Positions 11,068 through 22,134 of a DNA stretch of 64,000 nucleotides are shown here, piece after piece. The notes beneath the pieces are model-generated. The model was not told the DNA's origin. It did no database searches and was given only the letters and a program-made list of their open reading frames with translations. The first letter of the stretch is position 1. Each line of letters opens with the position of its first letter. Source of the DNA: Costus lasius (lineage: Eukaryota > Streptophyta > Magnoliopsida > Zingiberales > Costaceae). Where the stretch lies: positions 3,286,001-3,350,000 of the forward strand of contig JANVAS020000222.1 in assembly GCA_027563935.2 (NCBI GenBank), given 5' to 3'. Both the position numbers and the translations under genes were made by a program.

Positions 11068-14000
11068 CTAATGGTTGAGAAATCTCAAACCCATATTATT
11101 ACAGTGCTTCACATGCTTCTGCTGCGCCAGAGGCTTGGTAAGTGGGTCTGCCAGATTGTCATCTGTATGAACCTTGCATATTTTGATCTCGCCTCGATCA
11201 ATGATCTCCCGGATCAAGTGAAACCGTCTCTGTATGTGCTTGGACTTCTGGTGCGACCGCGGTTCCTTTGCTTGTGCGATGGCTCCAGTGTTATCACAGA
11301 AGATAACCAAAGGATCTGCACTCGAAGGAACGACACCAAGTTCTCTCACGAACTTACGAATCCACACTGCCTCCTTAGATGCTTCCGAGGCTGCAACATA
11401 CTCGGCTTCTGTTGTGGAATCAGCAACAGTTGACTGTTTGAAACTCTTCCACACCACTGCTCCACCATTCAAGCTAAAAACATAGCCTGATTGCGATCGG
11501 AAATCATCCTGGTCCGACTGGAACGAAGCGTCAGTATATCCCTCTATACTGAGTTCTTCCTGACCACCATATATCAAGAACATATCTTTGGTCCTCCGCA
11601 GATATTTTAAAATGTTCTTGACCGCAATCCAGTGCGCCAAACCTGGATTACTTTGGAATCGACTGGTCACGCTTAACCCGTAAGCGACGTCTGGGCGAGT
11701 ACACAACATCGCATACATAATGGACCCAATAGCCGAAGCATAAGGCGTATTGTCCATTTCATCTTTCTCAGTCTGTGTTTGTGGACACTGACTCTTCGAA
11801 AGATTCAGACCATGTCTGACTGGAAGATATCCACGTTTAGAATTCTCTAAATGGAATCTCTCCAGGACCTTATCGATGTAAGTACTCTGGCACAGCCCGA
11901 GAAGCCTTTTAGATCTATCCCTGTAGATCTTCACACCTAGTACATAGGCTGCTTCTCCTAAATCTTTCATCTGGAAACATTTTCCTAACCATGCCTTAAC
12001 AGCATGCAATTCAGGAATATCATTTCCAATGATTAAGATATCATCGACGTAGAGGATTAGGAATGTAATTACGCTCCCACTAAACCTCTTATATACACAC
12101 GGGTCATCTTCGTTCTTGATGAAACCAAACTCAGAGATTGATTCATCAAAACGAATATTCCAGCTTCTTGATGCTTGTTTAAGTCCATATATGGACTTCT
12201 TTAACTTGCATATTTTATGACGATCTGCTGGATTGTTGAAACCTTCCGGTTGTGTCATATACACATCCTCATCCAGATTTCCATTAAGGAAAGCTGTTTT
12301 CACATCCATCTGCCAGATCTCATAATCGTAATATGCAGCTATCGCGAAAAGAATCCGAATAGACTTAAACATGGCTACAGGAGAGAAAGTTTCATCATAA
12401 TCTATCCCGTAGATTTGTTTGAAACCTTTCGCAACTAGCCTGCCTTTATAGGTAACCACGTTACCATCCATGTCAATCTTCTTCTTGAAGATCCATTTAC
12501 AGCCTATAGGGATTACTCCCGGAGGCGGATCAACCAAATCCCAGACTTGGTTATCTGACATGGAGTCCATCTCGGCTCGCATAGCATCAAGCCATCTAGC
12601 TGACTCCGGTCCACTGACCGCATCCGCATAAGTTAGGGGTTCATCATTATCAATGATGTAGACTCCGTCATAGCGCTCAGGCTGTCGACGGATCCTACCC
12701 GATCTTCGCGGTTCCCGTGATATCTGAGCCTCAGGTTGTTCAGTAACCTGATCTACTGGCTCAGGCACATCCAACTCTGCCTGACTACTTTGTCCTTCCT
12801 CTGGAATCTCATCCAGCTTTATTTCTCTCCCACTGGCCTCTTGTAGAAGAAACTCCTTCTCAAGAAATATGGCCGTCCGAGCAACAAATATCTTGTTCTC
12901 TTTGGGATCGTAGAAATAATAACCCTTAGTTTCCTTAGGGTAACCGACAAAGATACATTTATCAGATCTGCTCTCTAGTTTCCCAGAGGCGAGCTTTTTG
13001 ACATAAGCCTCGCAACCCCAGATCCTGATAAACGTCAAGCTAGGCTGTTTCCCGTACCATAACTCATATGGCGTCTTTGAAACTGCCTTGGATGGCACTC
13101 GGTTTAGTACCTTTGCAGCTGTTTCCAGTGCAAAACCCCAAAAGGAGTATGGAAGAGTAGCCTGACTTATCATAGAACGAACCATATCAAGTAACGTTCT
13201 ATTTCTCCTCTCGGACACACCATTCCATTGCGGTGTTCCTGGCGGAGTGAGCTGTGAGATAATCCCACACTCTTTCAGATAGTCAGTAAATGCATGACTT
13301 AGGTATTCACCACCTCGATCAGAACGAAGTGCCTTGATATTTCTGCCTAACTGATTTTGTACTTCATTTTTGAACTCTTTGAACTTGTCAAAAGATTCAC
13401 TTTTATGTCTCATCAAATAGACATACCCATACCTACTGAAATCATCAGTAAAGGTAATGAAGTACTGATAGCCACCTCTGGCATGTTTACTAAATGGCCC
13501 ACACACATCACTGTGTATAAGGTCAAGTAAACCTGAAGTCCTCTGACCTTTGTGAGGAAAAGGAGACTTCGTCATTTTACCCATCAAACAAGCTTTGCAT
13601 GTATCAATCTCCTCATAGGAGAATGATCCCAGCAGTCCATGTTCATGCAACCGCTTAATGCGCTTCTCGTTTATATGGCCTAAACGACTATGCCATAGCA
13701 AGGTGCTGTCATCAGCATACTTGGCTTTCTTATTATCAATGTTTTGTATAGAATATTCCATGTCCAACATGAATAACCCATTGTTAATTGAACCAGTGGC
13801 ATACACAATATTATCATAAGTCAAAATACACTTTGAAATCTTGCATTCAAAGGCAAATCCTTTCCTGACAAGAGCAGGAATAGAGATAATATTCTTGGTA
13901 ATACTGGGTACAAAATAACAATTGTTTAATTCTAATACAATGCCAGATGGTAAAGTAATGAAATAGTCTCCTACAGCAACCGCAGCAACCCGTGCCCCGT

Positions 14001-14952
14001 TTCCAACGCGTAGGTCTACCTCATGCTGTCCCACCTGCCTTCTTCTCTTGAGTTCCTGCACATTTGAACAAATGTGAACTCCACATGCAGTGTCCAACAC
14101 CCATGATATAGAAGAAGATGAAACCATGACTTCCGTCACGTATATACCTGAGCCAGAAGCGATGCTTCCCCTCTTATCTCCTTGGAGCGCTTTACAGTCC
14201 TTTTTCCAGTGACCCAGCTGGCCACAGTGGAAACACCTGTTGTCCTTTGACCGCTTCACCTTCTGTTTCAGGGCCTTGCTGTAATTCTTGACAGGGGCCT
14301 TGCCCTTCTTCCCCTTCTTCTTGTTCCTAAAAGGAACCATTAAGACAGAGGTTGAAGGCTTGCCCTTCAGAGTTTCCTCAGTAGTCAAGAGCATATTCAG
14401 CAGCTCTGCCGGCGTACAATCGATTTTGTTCATATTAAAGTTAATGATGAACGCATCGAAAGAAGGCGGAAGAGACTGCAGAATAATATCTACAGCAAGC
14501 TCCTGGTTGACGGTATGCCCCAGTTTCTCCAGAGCCTCCTTGTGCCCAATCATCTTGAGCACGTGAGCTCCCACTGGGCTCCCCTCAGCCAGTTTGCTCT
14601 GAAAGAAGAGCTTTGTCAGATTATAGCGTTCTGTCCTCGCCTGTGCAGCATACAGCATCTTGAGGTTCGCTATAATTTCTATAGCCGACATATCCTCATG
14701 CTGACGCTGCAGCGGTGGCGTCATAGACGCTAGCATCAGGCAAGCGACATCAATGCTATCATTGACGTGCTTTTCATAGGCATCCCGAACCGCCCTTGCG
14801 GCGTTCGGAGCGGGCTGCGGCGGTATCGCCGTCTCGAGGACATACAGTTTCCTCTCTGCCTTAAGAACGATCTTAAGGTGTCCGAACCAGTCAGAGAAGT
14901 TCGGCCCAGCAAACTTCTCCCTTTCCAGTAGGGATCGCACATTGAAGCTCAT
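11068..14952 (-). CDS. Copia gag-pol polyprotein, intact (1294 aa)
   Basis: Single uninterrupted polyprotein that builds the particle and copies and integrates the element. Domains: Gag 1-230; CCHC knuckle about 238-251 (CFHCGQLGHWKKDC); protease near 285 with DTAC; pre-integrase zinc domain near 417 (LLWHSRLGHINEKR...CKAC); integrase core with D near 480, D near 544 (SDRGGEYLS) and E near 577 (GVSERRNRTLL); RT with QMDVKTAFLNG, SIYGLKQASRSW and LYVDDILI near 970; RNase H from about 1139 (GYTDASFQS) to the C-terminus. The start MSFNVRSLLE follows the long leader and is shared with A and G. The integrase-before-RT order makes it Copia. All D, D, E and YVDD residues are present. The protease Ala in place of Gly is unusual but is shared by both Copia families here. 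Confidence 0.97.
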   Translation of the reverse strand: MSFNVRSLLEREKFAGPNFSDWFGHLKIVLKAERKLYVLETAIPPQPAPNAARAVRDAYEKHVNDSIDVACLMLASMTPPLQRQHEDMSAIEIIANLKMLYAAQARTERYNLTKLFFQSKLAEGSPVGAHVLKMIGHKEALEKLGHTVNQELAVDIILQSLPPSFDAFIINFNMNKIDCTPAELLNMLLTTEETLKGKPSTSVLMVPFRNKKKGKKGKAPVKNYSKALKQKVKRSKDNRCFHCGQLGHWKKDCKALQGDKRGSIASGSGIYVTEVMVSSSSISWVLDTACGVHICSNVQELKRRRQVGQHEVDLRVGNGARVAAVAVGDYFITLPSGIVLELNNCYFVPSITKNIISIPALVRKGFAFECKISKCILTYDNIVYATGSINNGLFMLDMEYSIQNIDNKKAKYADDSTLLWHSRLGHINEKRIKRLHEHGLLGSFSYEEIDTCKACLMGKMTKSPFPHKGQRTSGLLDLIHSDVCGPFSKHARGGYQYFITFTDDFSRYGYVYLMRHKSESFDKFKEFKNEVQNQLGRNIKALRSDRGGEYLSHAFTDYLKECGIISQLTPPGTPQWNGVSERRNRTLLDMVRSMISQATLPYSFWGFALETAAKVLNRVPSKAVSKTPYELWYGKQPSLTFIRIWGCEAYVKKLASGKLESRSDKCIFVGYPKETKGYYFYDPKENKIFVARTAIFLEKEFLLQEASGREIKLDEIPEEGQSSQAELDVPEPVDQVTEQPEAQISREPRRSGRIRRQPERYDGVYIIDNDEPLTYADAVSGPESARWLDAMRAEMDSMSDNQVWDLVDPPPGVIPIGCKWIFKKKIDMDGNVVTYKGRLVAKGFKQIYGIDYDETFSPVAMFKSIRILFAIAAYYDYEIWQMDVKTAFLNGNLDEDVYMTQPEGFNNPADRHKICKLKKSIYGLKQASRSWNIRFDESISEFGFIKNEDDPCVYKRFSGSVITFLILYVDDILIIGNDIPELHAVKAWLGKCFQMKDLGEAAYVLGVKIYRDRSKRLLGLCQSTYIDKVLERFHLENSKRGYLPVRHGLNLSKSQCPQTQTEKDEMDNTPYASAIGSIMYAMLCTRPDVAYGLSVTSRFQSNPGLAHWIAVKNILKYLRRTKDMFLIYGGQEELSIEGYTDASFQSDQDDFRSQSGYVFSLNGGAVVWKSFKQSTVADSTTEAEYVAASEASKEAVWIRKFVRELGVVPSSADPLVIFCDNTGAIAQAKEPRSHQKSKHIQRRFHLIREIIDRGEIKICKVHTDDNLADPLTKPLAQQKHVKHCNNMGLRFLNH

Positions 14953-16764
14953 GGTGTTCGTTGCTGCAGGAATCTACAACAAGCAAGAACAGCAAGGTTA
15001 GTATCAATGTTTCAGAATCAATCCAGGACTTTAAGAAAGATTCTTTTCTCACTATTTTGTCTGACTGAAAAATCCAGTAAACAGTCCGAAAGAGTAACAC
15101 TCTTTTAGTGAGATGGGATCTAGATTTCATACTTGGTCTCCGCGTCCCGCTCAGGCGAGATAAGATGCACAGAGATGACAAGCACTAGTTTCTGGTAGGC
15201 TCTCCCAGCCAATCGCCAACCCGTGCGATTCCCCTTCATCTTGGCAATCCAGCAGACTGTGCCAACTGAGTTGGTACAACACAGTCTCTGATCCCAGAGA
15301 TGGCTGCCTCCATGTGCTACCATATGCGCCACATATGTAGTCTACATGGTCAAGCTGACCTGACCTACTCCCTGGACCACCACGTGCTATGCTGAGCAAC
15401 GAGAGGGGATAAATCCCAACTCTGTAACACGCAGGTGAAATCCAGCACCGTCTGAAGATAGATGGACGTGCCCACTGAGTGGGTTCAACACGGCTCCAAC
15501 GATAGTCAGAAAGGTGAGGTTTCGCGTCAGAAGGCTTACGAGCTTGATATGTTAGCGTTGGATTTTAACGGTCTTTTATCTTCTTACTATCAGGCATGTC
15601 CTATGGCTATAGCAGAAGATAAACATAAATATGCAATTCTAATTATTAGCAATAAGTAGAAAGCATGATCTTATGTGGTAAAAGCCCATGAACCCTAGTA
15701 AGACCTTAATATTACTTAAGTCTTCACTTGAGCTTCATTGCATCTCATCTGGTCCAACCCAGTGCCCTAGCGCCAAGAGCACCACAGGTGCACCACCAGG
15801 TGAATGCCCCTCTTGGATGTGTGCCTTTGTTCTTGTCTAATCAAAGTACATTTGATCTATCTAGACAAGATTGACTCGCAGGTCAACAACATATTATAAA
15901 TTAAGTACAATGTGATTCGCAGATCACAAATTAATTTACAATTTTTTTTTAAGTCCAGGCACGCAGGCCCCAGCACAGCACACAATTGGGCAACCCACAT
16001 AAGACTAAATAGACAAGCATATGGTTCAATCAACATGTGATCCAATCATCTTGAAATTAAAAGTTTTGAAAACCCCATGGCATCAATTTTAATTTCCTTA
16101 TGAGCCCTACAACCTTACAATGGTGCATTGATGGGGATCCACTCATCCATCTAGTTAGATCCTTTGCCCTTGCATGCACCGAGTCCTAACTGACCCGAGT
16201 TGACCTAATGGTCAACCATGCATGCGCCAAGGGCTGAACTACCCCCATGAGTTTTGGCAAGCGGGTGTGACCCCGGGCCTAACTCAAGTGTGTTCAGTAG
16301 TGTCTCAACCAGACCTCGCTACACGCCCTAGATGCAGTCAACCTATAGCCACCTTGTGCTTGCGCATAGGTGCTATCAGGTTAACCCATCTGAGCTGTCA
16401 GATGGTCTGATCAGACTAATGGATCTAACCTAGAGGTGACTTCAGCCCCATCAACCCATCTAAGGGTTTATAGTAGATGCATATAGATCTAAATGTTTGC
16501 GCGCAAGTAGGTATAAGATTTGATGAAATATCATTCAACCATTCAACATACTTATCATGCGCCAACACAACAACATGCGCAACTCATGAAGAAACATACA
16601 TCTTGCGCAACTCATGAAGAAACATACATCTAAGTTCTAAACTAGCATGTAGGTTTCGGCATGTGAGCAATCACCTTTAGATCTATTCACCAACATATTC
16701 ATGGATCAAACATGATGATCTACTCATTAGAACCGCAAGCAATCATATGAAAAAGTATAGATTG
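14953..16764 (-). other. leader of element C with conserved hairpins
   Basis: About 1.8 kb without a credible ORF. Set 1 hairpins: 15471-15483, 15262-15274 and 15145-15160. Set 2 (CTGCG-type loops on the minus strand): 15871-15886 (TTGAC/GTCAA), 15912-15927 (GTGAT/ATCAC) and 15958-15969 (GGC/GCC). The same hairpins occur in A and G at matching places. Confidence 0.7.
16576..16631. repeat. 28-bp perfect tandem duplication in the C leader
   Basis: Two adjacent copies of a unit starting TGCGCAACTCATGAAG (16576-16603 and 16604-16631). It looks like a recent replication slip. Confidence 0.9.
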
Positions 16765-16776
16765 GCTCTGATACCA
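16765..16776 (-). other. primer-binding site of element C (tRNA-iMet)
   Basis: TGGTATCAGAGC on the minus strand, two bases from the 5' LTR. Confidence 0.94.
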
Positions 16777-16778
16777 AT

Positions 16779-18511
16779 TGATGGAACCCTTTCAGGAGGG
16801 GAGCGCAAAACCTATTGTGAGAAGAACCCCTTTCATGAGGGGGGCGCAAGTCATATGTTTCTTTCTCATAGCAGCGGAATTAGGGTTTCCACATAAGATC
16901 GCATTCTATACTTTCATATAATCAACTTGAATAACAAGTGAGAGATTCATTACCATGGCCATGGGAAGGTGCGGCTTGGAAGAAGAAAGATCGAAGGGAT
17001 CTTCTCCAAAGAAATCACACACAAGGGATGAAAGCTTCCTCCTTGCGCAACTCTTGTGCTAGCAAGATTGCCAAGCTTTTCCAACCGTGTGTAGGAGATT
17101 AGATGAAAAGGGCTTCCTTCTTTTCGAGAGCTCTTCTTCCTTGGCGCAAGAACGATGCCTTCCACACGAGCAAGCCGTTCCAAAACCACGTCCAAGAAGC
17201 AAAACCGAAAAACATTAGAGAGACATCAAGCCATGAACGCATATGCGTTATGCTTTTGGAACTTTCCAAAATTGGCAACGATTAAGAGTTGGCGTTCACG
17301 TTTCCATGAACCAAACGCAACCTCTTCTCCCTCTTGAACCAAGCGCTCAACCCATGAGCCGGTTCAATATCCTTGGTTCAATAGCGAAACCAAATCAGCC
17401 CATAAATTAAGTCTAGATCAAATTAGACCCCAAGGTCCTAGATCTGACCATTCATCATCTGACGCTTCTGATCGCATCGATCTAGCATCATCTCTCTCGA
17501 TCGAAGCTTACCGATCTAAAGCTCTAATCAATCAAACATGATCAGACCAGATCTCACTTACAATCAGAGATTAAATCTCTTTAAACTGAACCAAAACAAT
17601 TCAGTCCACACGATCTGACTTAAGGAAGCCATATCACCAAATTGTGCGACCCTGAGGGTTTCCTTTAAATGTCGGTAACGATAACTTACGTTATCACGAT
17701 CAGTGAGGGGTATCTAGCAACACATCACTGTCTCCCGATATAAAGGAAAGAGTCTTCCAAGACTACTCCCAAACCATAGCACAAGTGTGACTCAATTCAC
17801 AAGGCATACATGTGTCCTTTGCCACTGGATGTTCTTATTGGACAAGCGGGTCAAGCTTGTAACTCCAATACGATGAGCATGATTAGATCAGATGCACATA
17901 GTCATCTGGGTATGGCCATACACTATCTCAATCATCTCATATAGGGGGGCCCTTAGAACACTACACTCCTTAAACAAGGAGACGGCAATCCTATGTCTAT
18001 CACTAGTGCCCTAACCTGATTCAAGCTCACCATCCAAGATAGTCTATAATCATTATGTTTCAAATGATATTGAACTACCTCAAGACAATGACAATCATCA
18101 TTCAGAAACACAAGTGATCTCAAGTCAGAGGACATGTGCCACTTACTGCTTACAAGGATCATTCACATTGTGACAAGCAATGGAATATCCCAGTAGGGTC
18201 TGTCCAGTACATCCAATGTACCCATGAGTCTACGTCTTATTCCATGCTCGAAGCATCCTATAAGATTAGCACTCATATTAGTCTCAATCATATCAAGGCT
18301 GTCTCATGTTCACCAAGATATCTCGACTAAGGACATATAGCCTGTCAGCCTAGCTGAACAGCTTTGAGACAGTATTCAGAAGTACACTTATTACAGCAGA
18401 CAAGGTAACAACCTGAATAATAACCATGCCTTTATAAACTTAAGAGTTTATTACATGATACTAATACAATCCCAAGGCCTCAAACATTAGCCTTAAGGGC
18501 ATACCCCAACA
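16779..18511 (-). repeat. 5' LTR of element C
   Basis: 1733 bp, the same length as the 3' LTR and nearly identical to it. Palindrome GTATGGCCATAC at 17910-17921. Followed by TSD GCCTT (18512-18516). Confidence 0.95.
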
Positions 18512-19465
18512 GCCTTGTGATTTGATTCACACTTGTGCTATGGTTTGGGTGTAGTCTTGGAAGACTCTTTCCTTTATATCGGGAGACAGTGATGTGTTGC
18601 TAGATACCCCTCACTGATCGTGATAATGTGAGTTATCGTTACCGACATTTAAAGGAAACCCTCAGGGTCGCACAATTTGATGATATGGCTTACTTAAGTC
18701 AGATCGTATGGACTGAATTGTTCGGGTTCAGTTTAAAGGGATTTAATATCTGATTGTAAGTGAGATCTGGTCTGATCATGTTTGATTGATTAGGGCTTGA
18801 GATCGGTAAGCTTCGATCGAGAGAATGAATGCTAGATCGGTCAGATCAGAAGCATTAAGAGATCAACGGTCAGATCAAGAACCTTGTGGTTTATTTAAGA
18901 TCTAGACTAGATCATTGGCTTGATTGGTTCTTAAACCGAACCAATGTGAACCGGCTCATGAAATGAGCGCATGGTTCAAGGCTTGGCGAGTTGTTCACTT
19001 GGCGTGAACATTGGAGTGAACGTGGTGGCTATTTTTAGTAACCATGATCTCCACTTGGAGATAACGCTCACGTTCGAATAGTGCTTACTACTCTCGCCTC
19101 TCAAGCGACCTCTCTTCTTGACGCTTTCGTGTGTGGCGACGTCTTGAAGGTTGAGGAGGATTCGGCCAAGAAGTTTATCATCCCTTTCCATTCGATCAAG
19201 GACACTTTGTAGCCTTGCTAGCACAAGGAGCGACAAAGAGTTTGCCATCATCCTCTTGTGTGCGAGACTTTGGAGAAGTGGCATTTGCGATTTTTCTTCC
19301 AAGGCGCCATCTAGAAATGGCTATGGTATGAATCGTTTTATTCATGCTGATTTTATAAGTTAATCATAATGCATGCACAGATCATTGAAACCCTTTTTCC
19401 GCTGCATCTATATCTCCATATGCGCCTATAGGGTTTTACCTCCCCTTATTGTAGGGGATCCTTCA
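18512..19465 (+). repeat. right TSD of C, then second part of the element B 3' LTR
   Basis: GCCTT (18512-18516) is the right TSD of C. From 18517 the B LTR resumes in register (compare the F LTR after 38730) and ends TAGGGGATCCTTCA at 19465. Without C the LTR would be 1665 bp. Confidence 0.9.
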
Positions 19466-20054
19466 ACCTTATCACCCCCAAACAAGTGGACAAGTTGAGA
19501 TATCGAATAGAGAAATCAAGGAAATTTTAGAAAAGACAGTGTTGCGCACGAGAAAAGACTGGGTATTCAAACTTGATGATGCCCTGTGGGCCTACCGGAC
19601 TGGTTTTAAAACACCAATAGGTATGTCTCCTTTTCAATTGGTCTATGGTAAATCTTGCATCTACCTGTAGAGCTTGAACATAGGGCGTTCTGGGCAATCA
19701 AAGCACTAAACTTTGACTTAAAGAACACGTGTGAAAAGCGAAGGTTACAATTGAACGAGCTAGATGAGATTAGATTTAGAGGCTTACGAAAATGCAAGAA
19801 TTTATAAGGAGAGGACTAAAAGGTGGCATGATTGACATATTTTGAGAAAGGAATTCCAACCAGGTGACTTTATTGTTTTATTCAATTCTAGATTGAGACT
19901 TTTTCCTAGTAAACTTAAGTCTTGATGGTCTGGACCTTTTCTTGTAAAGAAAACTTACCCCTATGGAGCTTTGGACATATGGAGTAATGAGATAGGAGAG
20001 TGTAAGCTTAACGGTCAGAGATTAAAGCATTACTATAAAAAAAGAACTGATTGA
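19466..20054 (+). pseudogene. Athila-type Gypsy integrase C-terminal fragment (element H)
   Basis: Translation gives [18 protein letters not shown], then [19 protein letters not shown] and [16 protein letters not shown], the end of a Gypsy integrase core and the following domain. At least two frameshifts are visible: near 19660, where the reading passes from YGKSC to [13 protein letters not shown] in another frame, and near 19780, where EAYENARIYKERTKRWHD needs a further shift. A stop also lies near 19924. The tail ends GQRLKHYYKKRTD, stop 20052-20054. The sequence style and downstream region fit the Athila lineage. The 5' part of H is left of the window, beyond B. Non-functional relic. Confidence 0.88.
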
Positions 20055-21888
20055 AGAAAGACAAAAATTCTATCCTGATGAATTACAATCAAATCCGAGT
20101 GCAGAACGGTCAAGCTAAAGACCTTTAAATTAGCGCTTCTTGGGAGGCAACCCAAGCACTCTTACTTAACTTTGTTTTCTTTATTTTAGTTTATTTTTAG
20201 AGTTAATTTTTCTTTTCTTTTTGCCAGTAAAAATCAAGTTTGATTCAAAAATACGGCACCACCGTAATGAAAATTATGGGCAGTATTTTCGGTCCGTTTT
20301 CGACCAGAAAGATTTGATTGCATTATGGCACTACCGTAATAAGTTTTACGGGCCATAATTTCGTGAAACTTTCATACAGAAAGTTTCCAAGAATTGGCTC
20401 ATATTACGGTAATACCGTAAGTCTTTTCACATACCGTATTTTTGAGTGATTTTCGGCCCGAGAGTTTCTAACTTTTACGAAAATTACGGCAGTACCGTAA
20501 CCATTTTTACGGTACCATAATTTTTCATAAAAAAAAAGAGAGAGAGAAGAAGGGGGTTTAGAACCGAGGACACAGTGGAGATTGGATCCAATGCTGATGA
20601 GTAGAGTTTTGTGAGCTTTTTTTTTCCTTACTTCTTTGCATACCATTTTCCTATCTCATTGATGTTTCATATGTTTATAGGGAAGGATGACACCTTCAAA
20701 CTTCTTGTGTTTGCCGATACTATCTTACCTTATTTATACTTGACTTTATCATGATTCGATTGAGTTGTATAATGATTGATATTATGTTGATATTGAGTAC
20801 CTTGTGGGCGCATATTGATGCATGATAGATTGTATGAATTTATTTCTGAATGGATATATGAAAAATTTTCTCCTGATATGGTTTTATGCTATAATGTTAT
20901 AGTATGGTCTATTTCCGAAACTTCTATTGATAAAATGATTCTCTTGATGATGAATGAGTTTATGCCTATGATTAGGACTAGACCTATTGTGTTGAATTTA
21001 TTTCTCTTATATATATCGGCCTATTGGAATTTTTCATTGATTGATGAATAAAATTTTGGGTGAACATGTTATTTGATGAATTTGGTTTAAAAAGTGAAAC
21101 TACTTCGTTAAATAAAACTAGCATATGAGTATAATTATTGAATTGATATTGATTGATTAATTTAGTTGATGTTCATCCTATTTGCTATTTGTTGGGAAGA
21201 AAGATTCCATGATCCAAATAAAGAGAGTGATGACTCTCTTACTTGGCACTACGCAAAATTGGCAGTGGTACCAAAGACATGGGTTGAAGTCAAAATGAGA
21301 GAAAAAGAAAAATCAAGAGAATAACTCCTCATCTTGACACCGTGTTGATTTGCGGTGGTACCTAAGTTAAGAGTTGAAGTCCAAAGAAAAAAGCATATAT
21401 CTATATGAGTACATACTATGAGAGAAATCGTTTCACATTAACTCCGCTATCTTTGGATATGAGTTCTATTACATCGATTATGTGATCAATGTACTCTAAC
21501 TTCGTCACCAGAAAAAAAGGTGGTAATCGAATTAGAGAATGTGAACGATACATAAAAGGGAAAAACTAAAAAAAAATTCTGAGTGGAAAAAGATCTTGGA
21601 AATCCTATTCCTGTAAACAAAAGTATGATAGGTTTGAACTGAAACTGGGTGAAATCTTGAGATTGAGATTTTATTTCTTATACAAGTTGCGAAGTTTTAT
21701 TTGATTAAGTTGTGAATCTTGAGAATTAAATTCAAAGTATGATATGTTTATTTATAATTTTATGAAACGGATTGGTGAGAATTTTTCATTGGTGATTGTA
21801 TTTTAGAAATTTATTCTTCATGAGAAAGTCTATTCCTTTGATCAAATTTTGATTTTTGTTTGAGGATAAGCAAAGTTTGAGCCTTATG
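20055..21888 (+). other. 3' untranslated region of Athila element H
   Basis: A box GCGCTTCTTGGGAGGCAACC (from 20133) follows the pol stop; this motif is usual after Athila pol. Then comes a run of imperfect palindromes of the form TTACGG-n-CCGTAA (20264-20530), an AT-rich stretch with no believable gene (a 78-codon ORF at 20815 has no recognisable features), a diverged local duplication around 21230-21370 (two GGTGGTACC-type blocks), and a purine-rich tract ending at 21888 (TTTGAGGATAAGCAAAG) that is the likely PPT. No envelope-like gene is seen. Confidence 0.75.
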
Positions 21889-22134
21889 TGTTTGATGACA
21901 CGAAAATTTATAGTATATTTTGTGCCATTTGATAGGTCTTTTTGTGTCATATTCATGCTCTTTTGCATATTTTTATGTCTTATTTATCAAATATTGCAGA
22001 ATCTACACCTTTTATGGTTTTTAATGATTTTCAGGTAAAAAGGCACCATTTTAACGCATTTTCAAGCAAATTCAGATGTATAGATGAATCCTCATCATCA
22101 GGAAGAGATTACATGTCAATTTTCATGAAGAACT
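21889..22134 (+). repeat. 3' LTR of Athila element H, first part
   Basis: Begins TGTTTGATGACAC after the PPT and is interrupted at GAACT by element D. It is homologous to M (57020 onward), which begins TGTGATGACACC. It resumes after D at 43479 and, in the second duplication copy, at 54929. Confidence 0.8.
22130..22134. repeat. left TSD of element D
   Basis: GAACT, repeated at 43474-43478 (and at 54924-54928 in the duplicated copy). Confidence 0.93.

Larger units (their letters stand above)
9315..18511 (-). mobile_element. Copia element C, full length and intact
   Basis: Minus-strand element with 3' LTR 9315-11047, PPT 11048-11060, gag-pol 11068-14952, leader 14953-16764, PBS 16765-16776 and 5' LTR 16779-18511. 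Both LTRs are 1733 bp; I noticed one difference (G at 10681, A at 18145). The TSD GCCTT is perfect. This is the only element here with a full uninterrupted ORF plus all cis signals, so it is probably autonomous and young. It sits inside the LTR of its relative B, in opposite orientation. Confidence 0.96.
7815..19465 (+). mobile_element. Copia element B, 3' remnant, split by element C
   Basis: Plus-strand relative of A and C. What remains is the pol tail (7815-8578), the PPT (8579-8598) and the 3' LTR (8599-9314 plus 18517-19465). Its 5' part must lie left of the window, because A inserted into its pol gene. The LTR ends CCTTCA at 19465 and is followed directly by Athila integrase sequence, so B sits inside element H (the expected right TSD is ACCTT at 19466-19470). 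C lies inside the LTR. Confidence 0.9.

Noticed and set aside
20815..21051. possible envelope-like gene in Athila H
   Set aside because: Only 78 codons, AT-rich, with no signal peptide plus membrane anchor pattern or coiled coil; most likely a random ORF.
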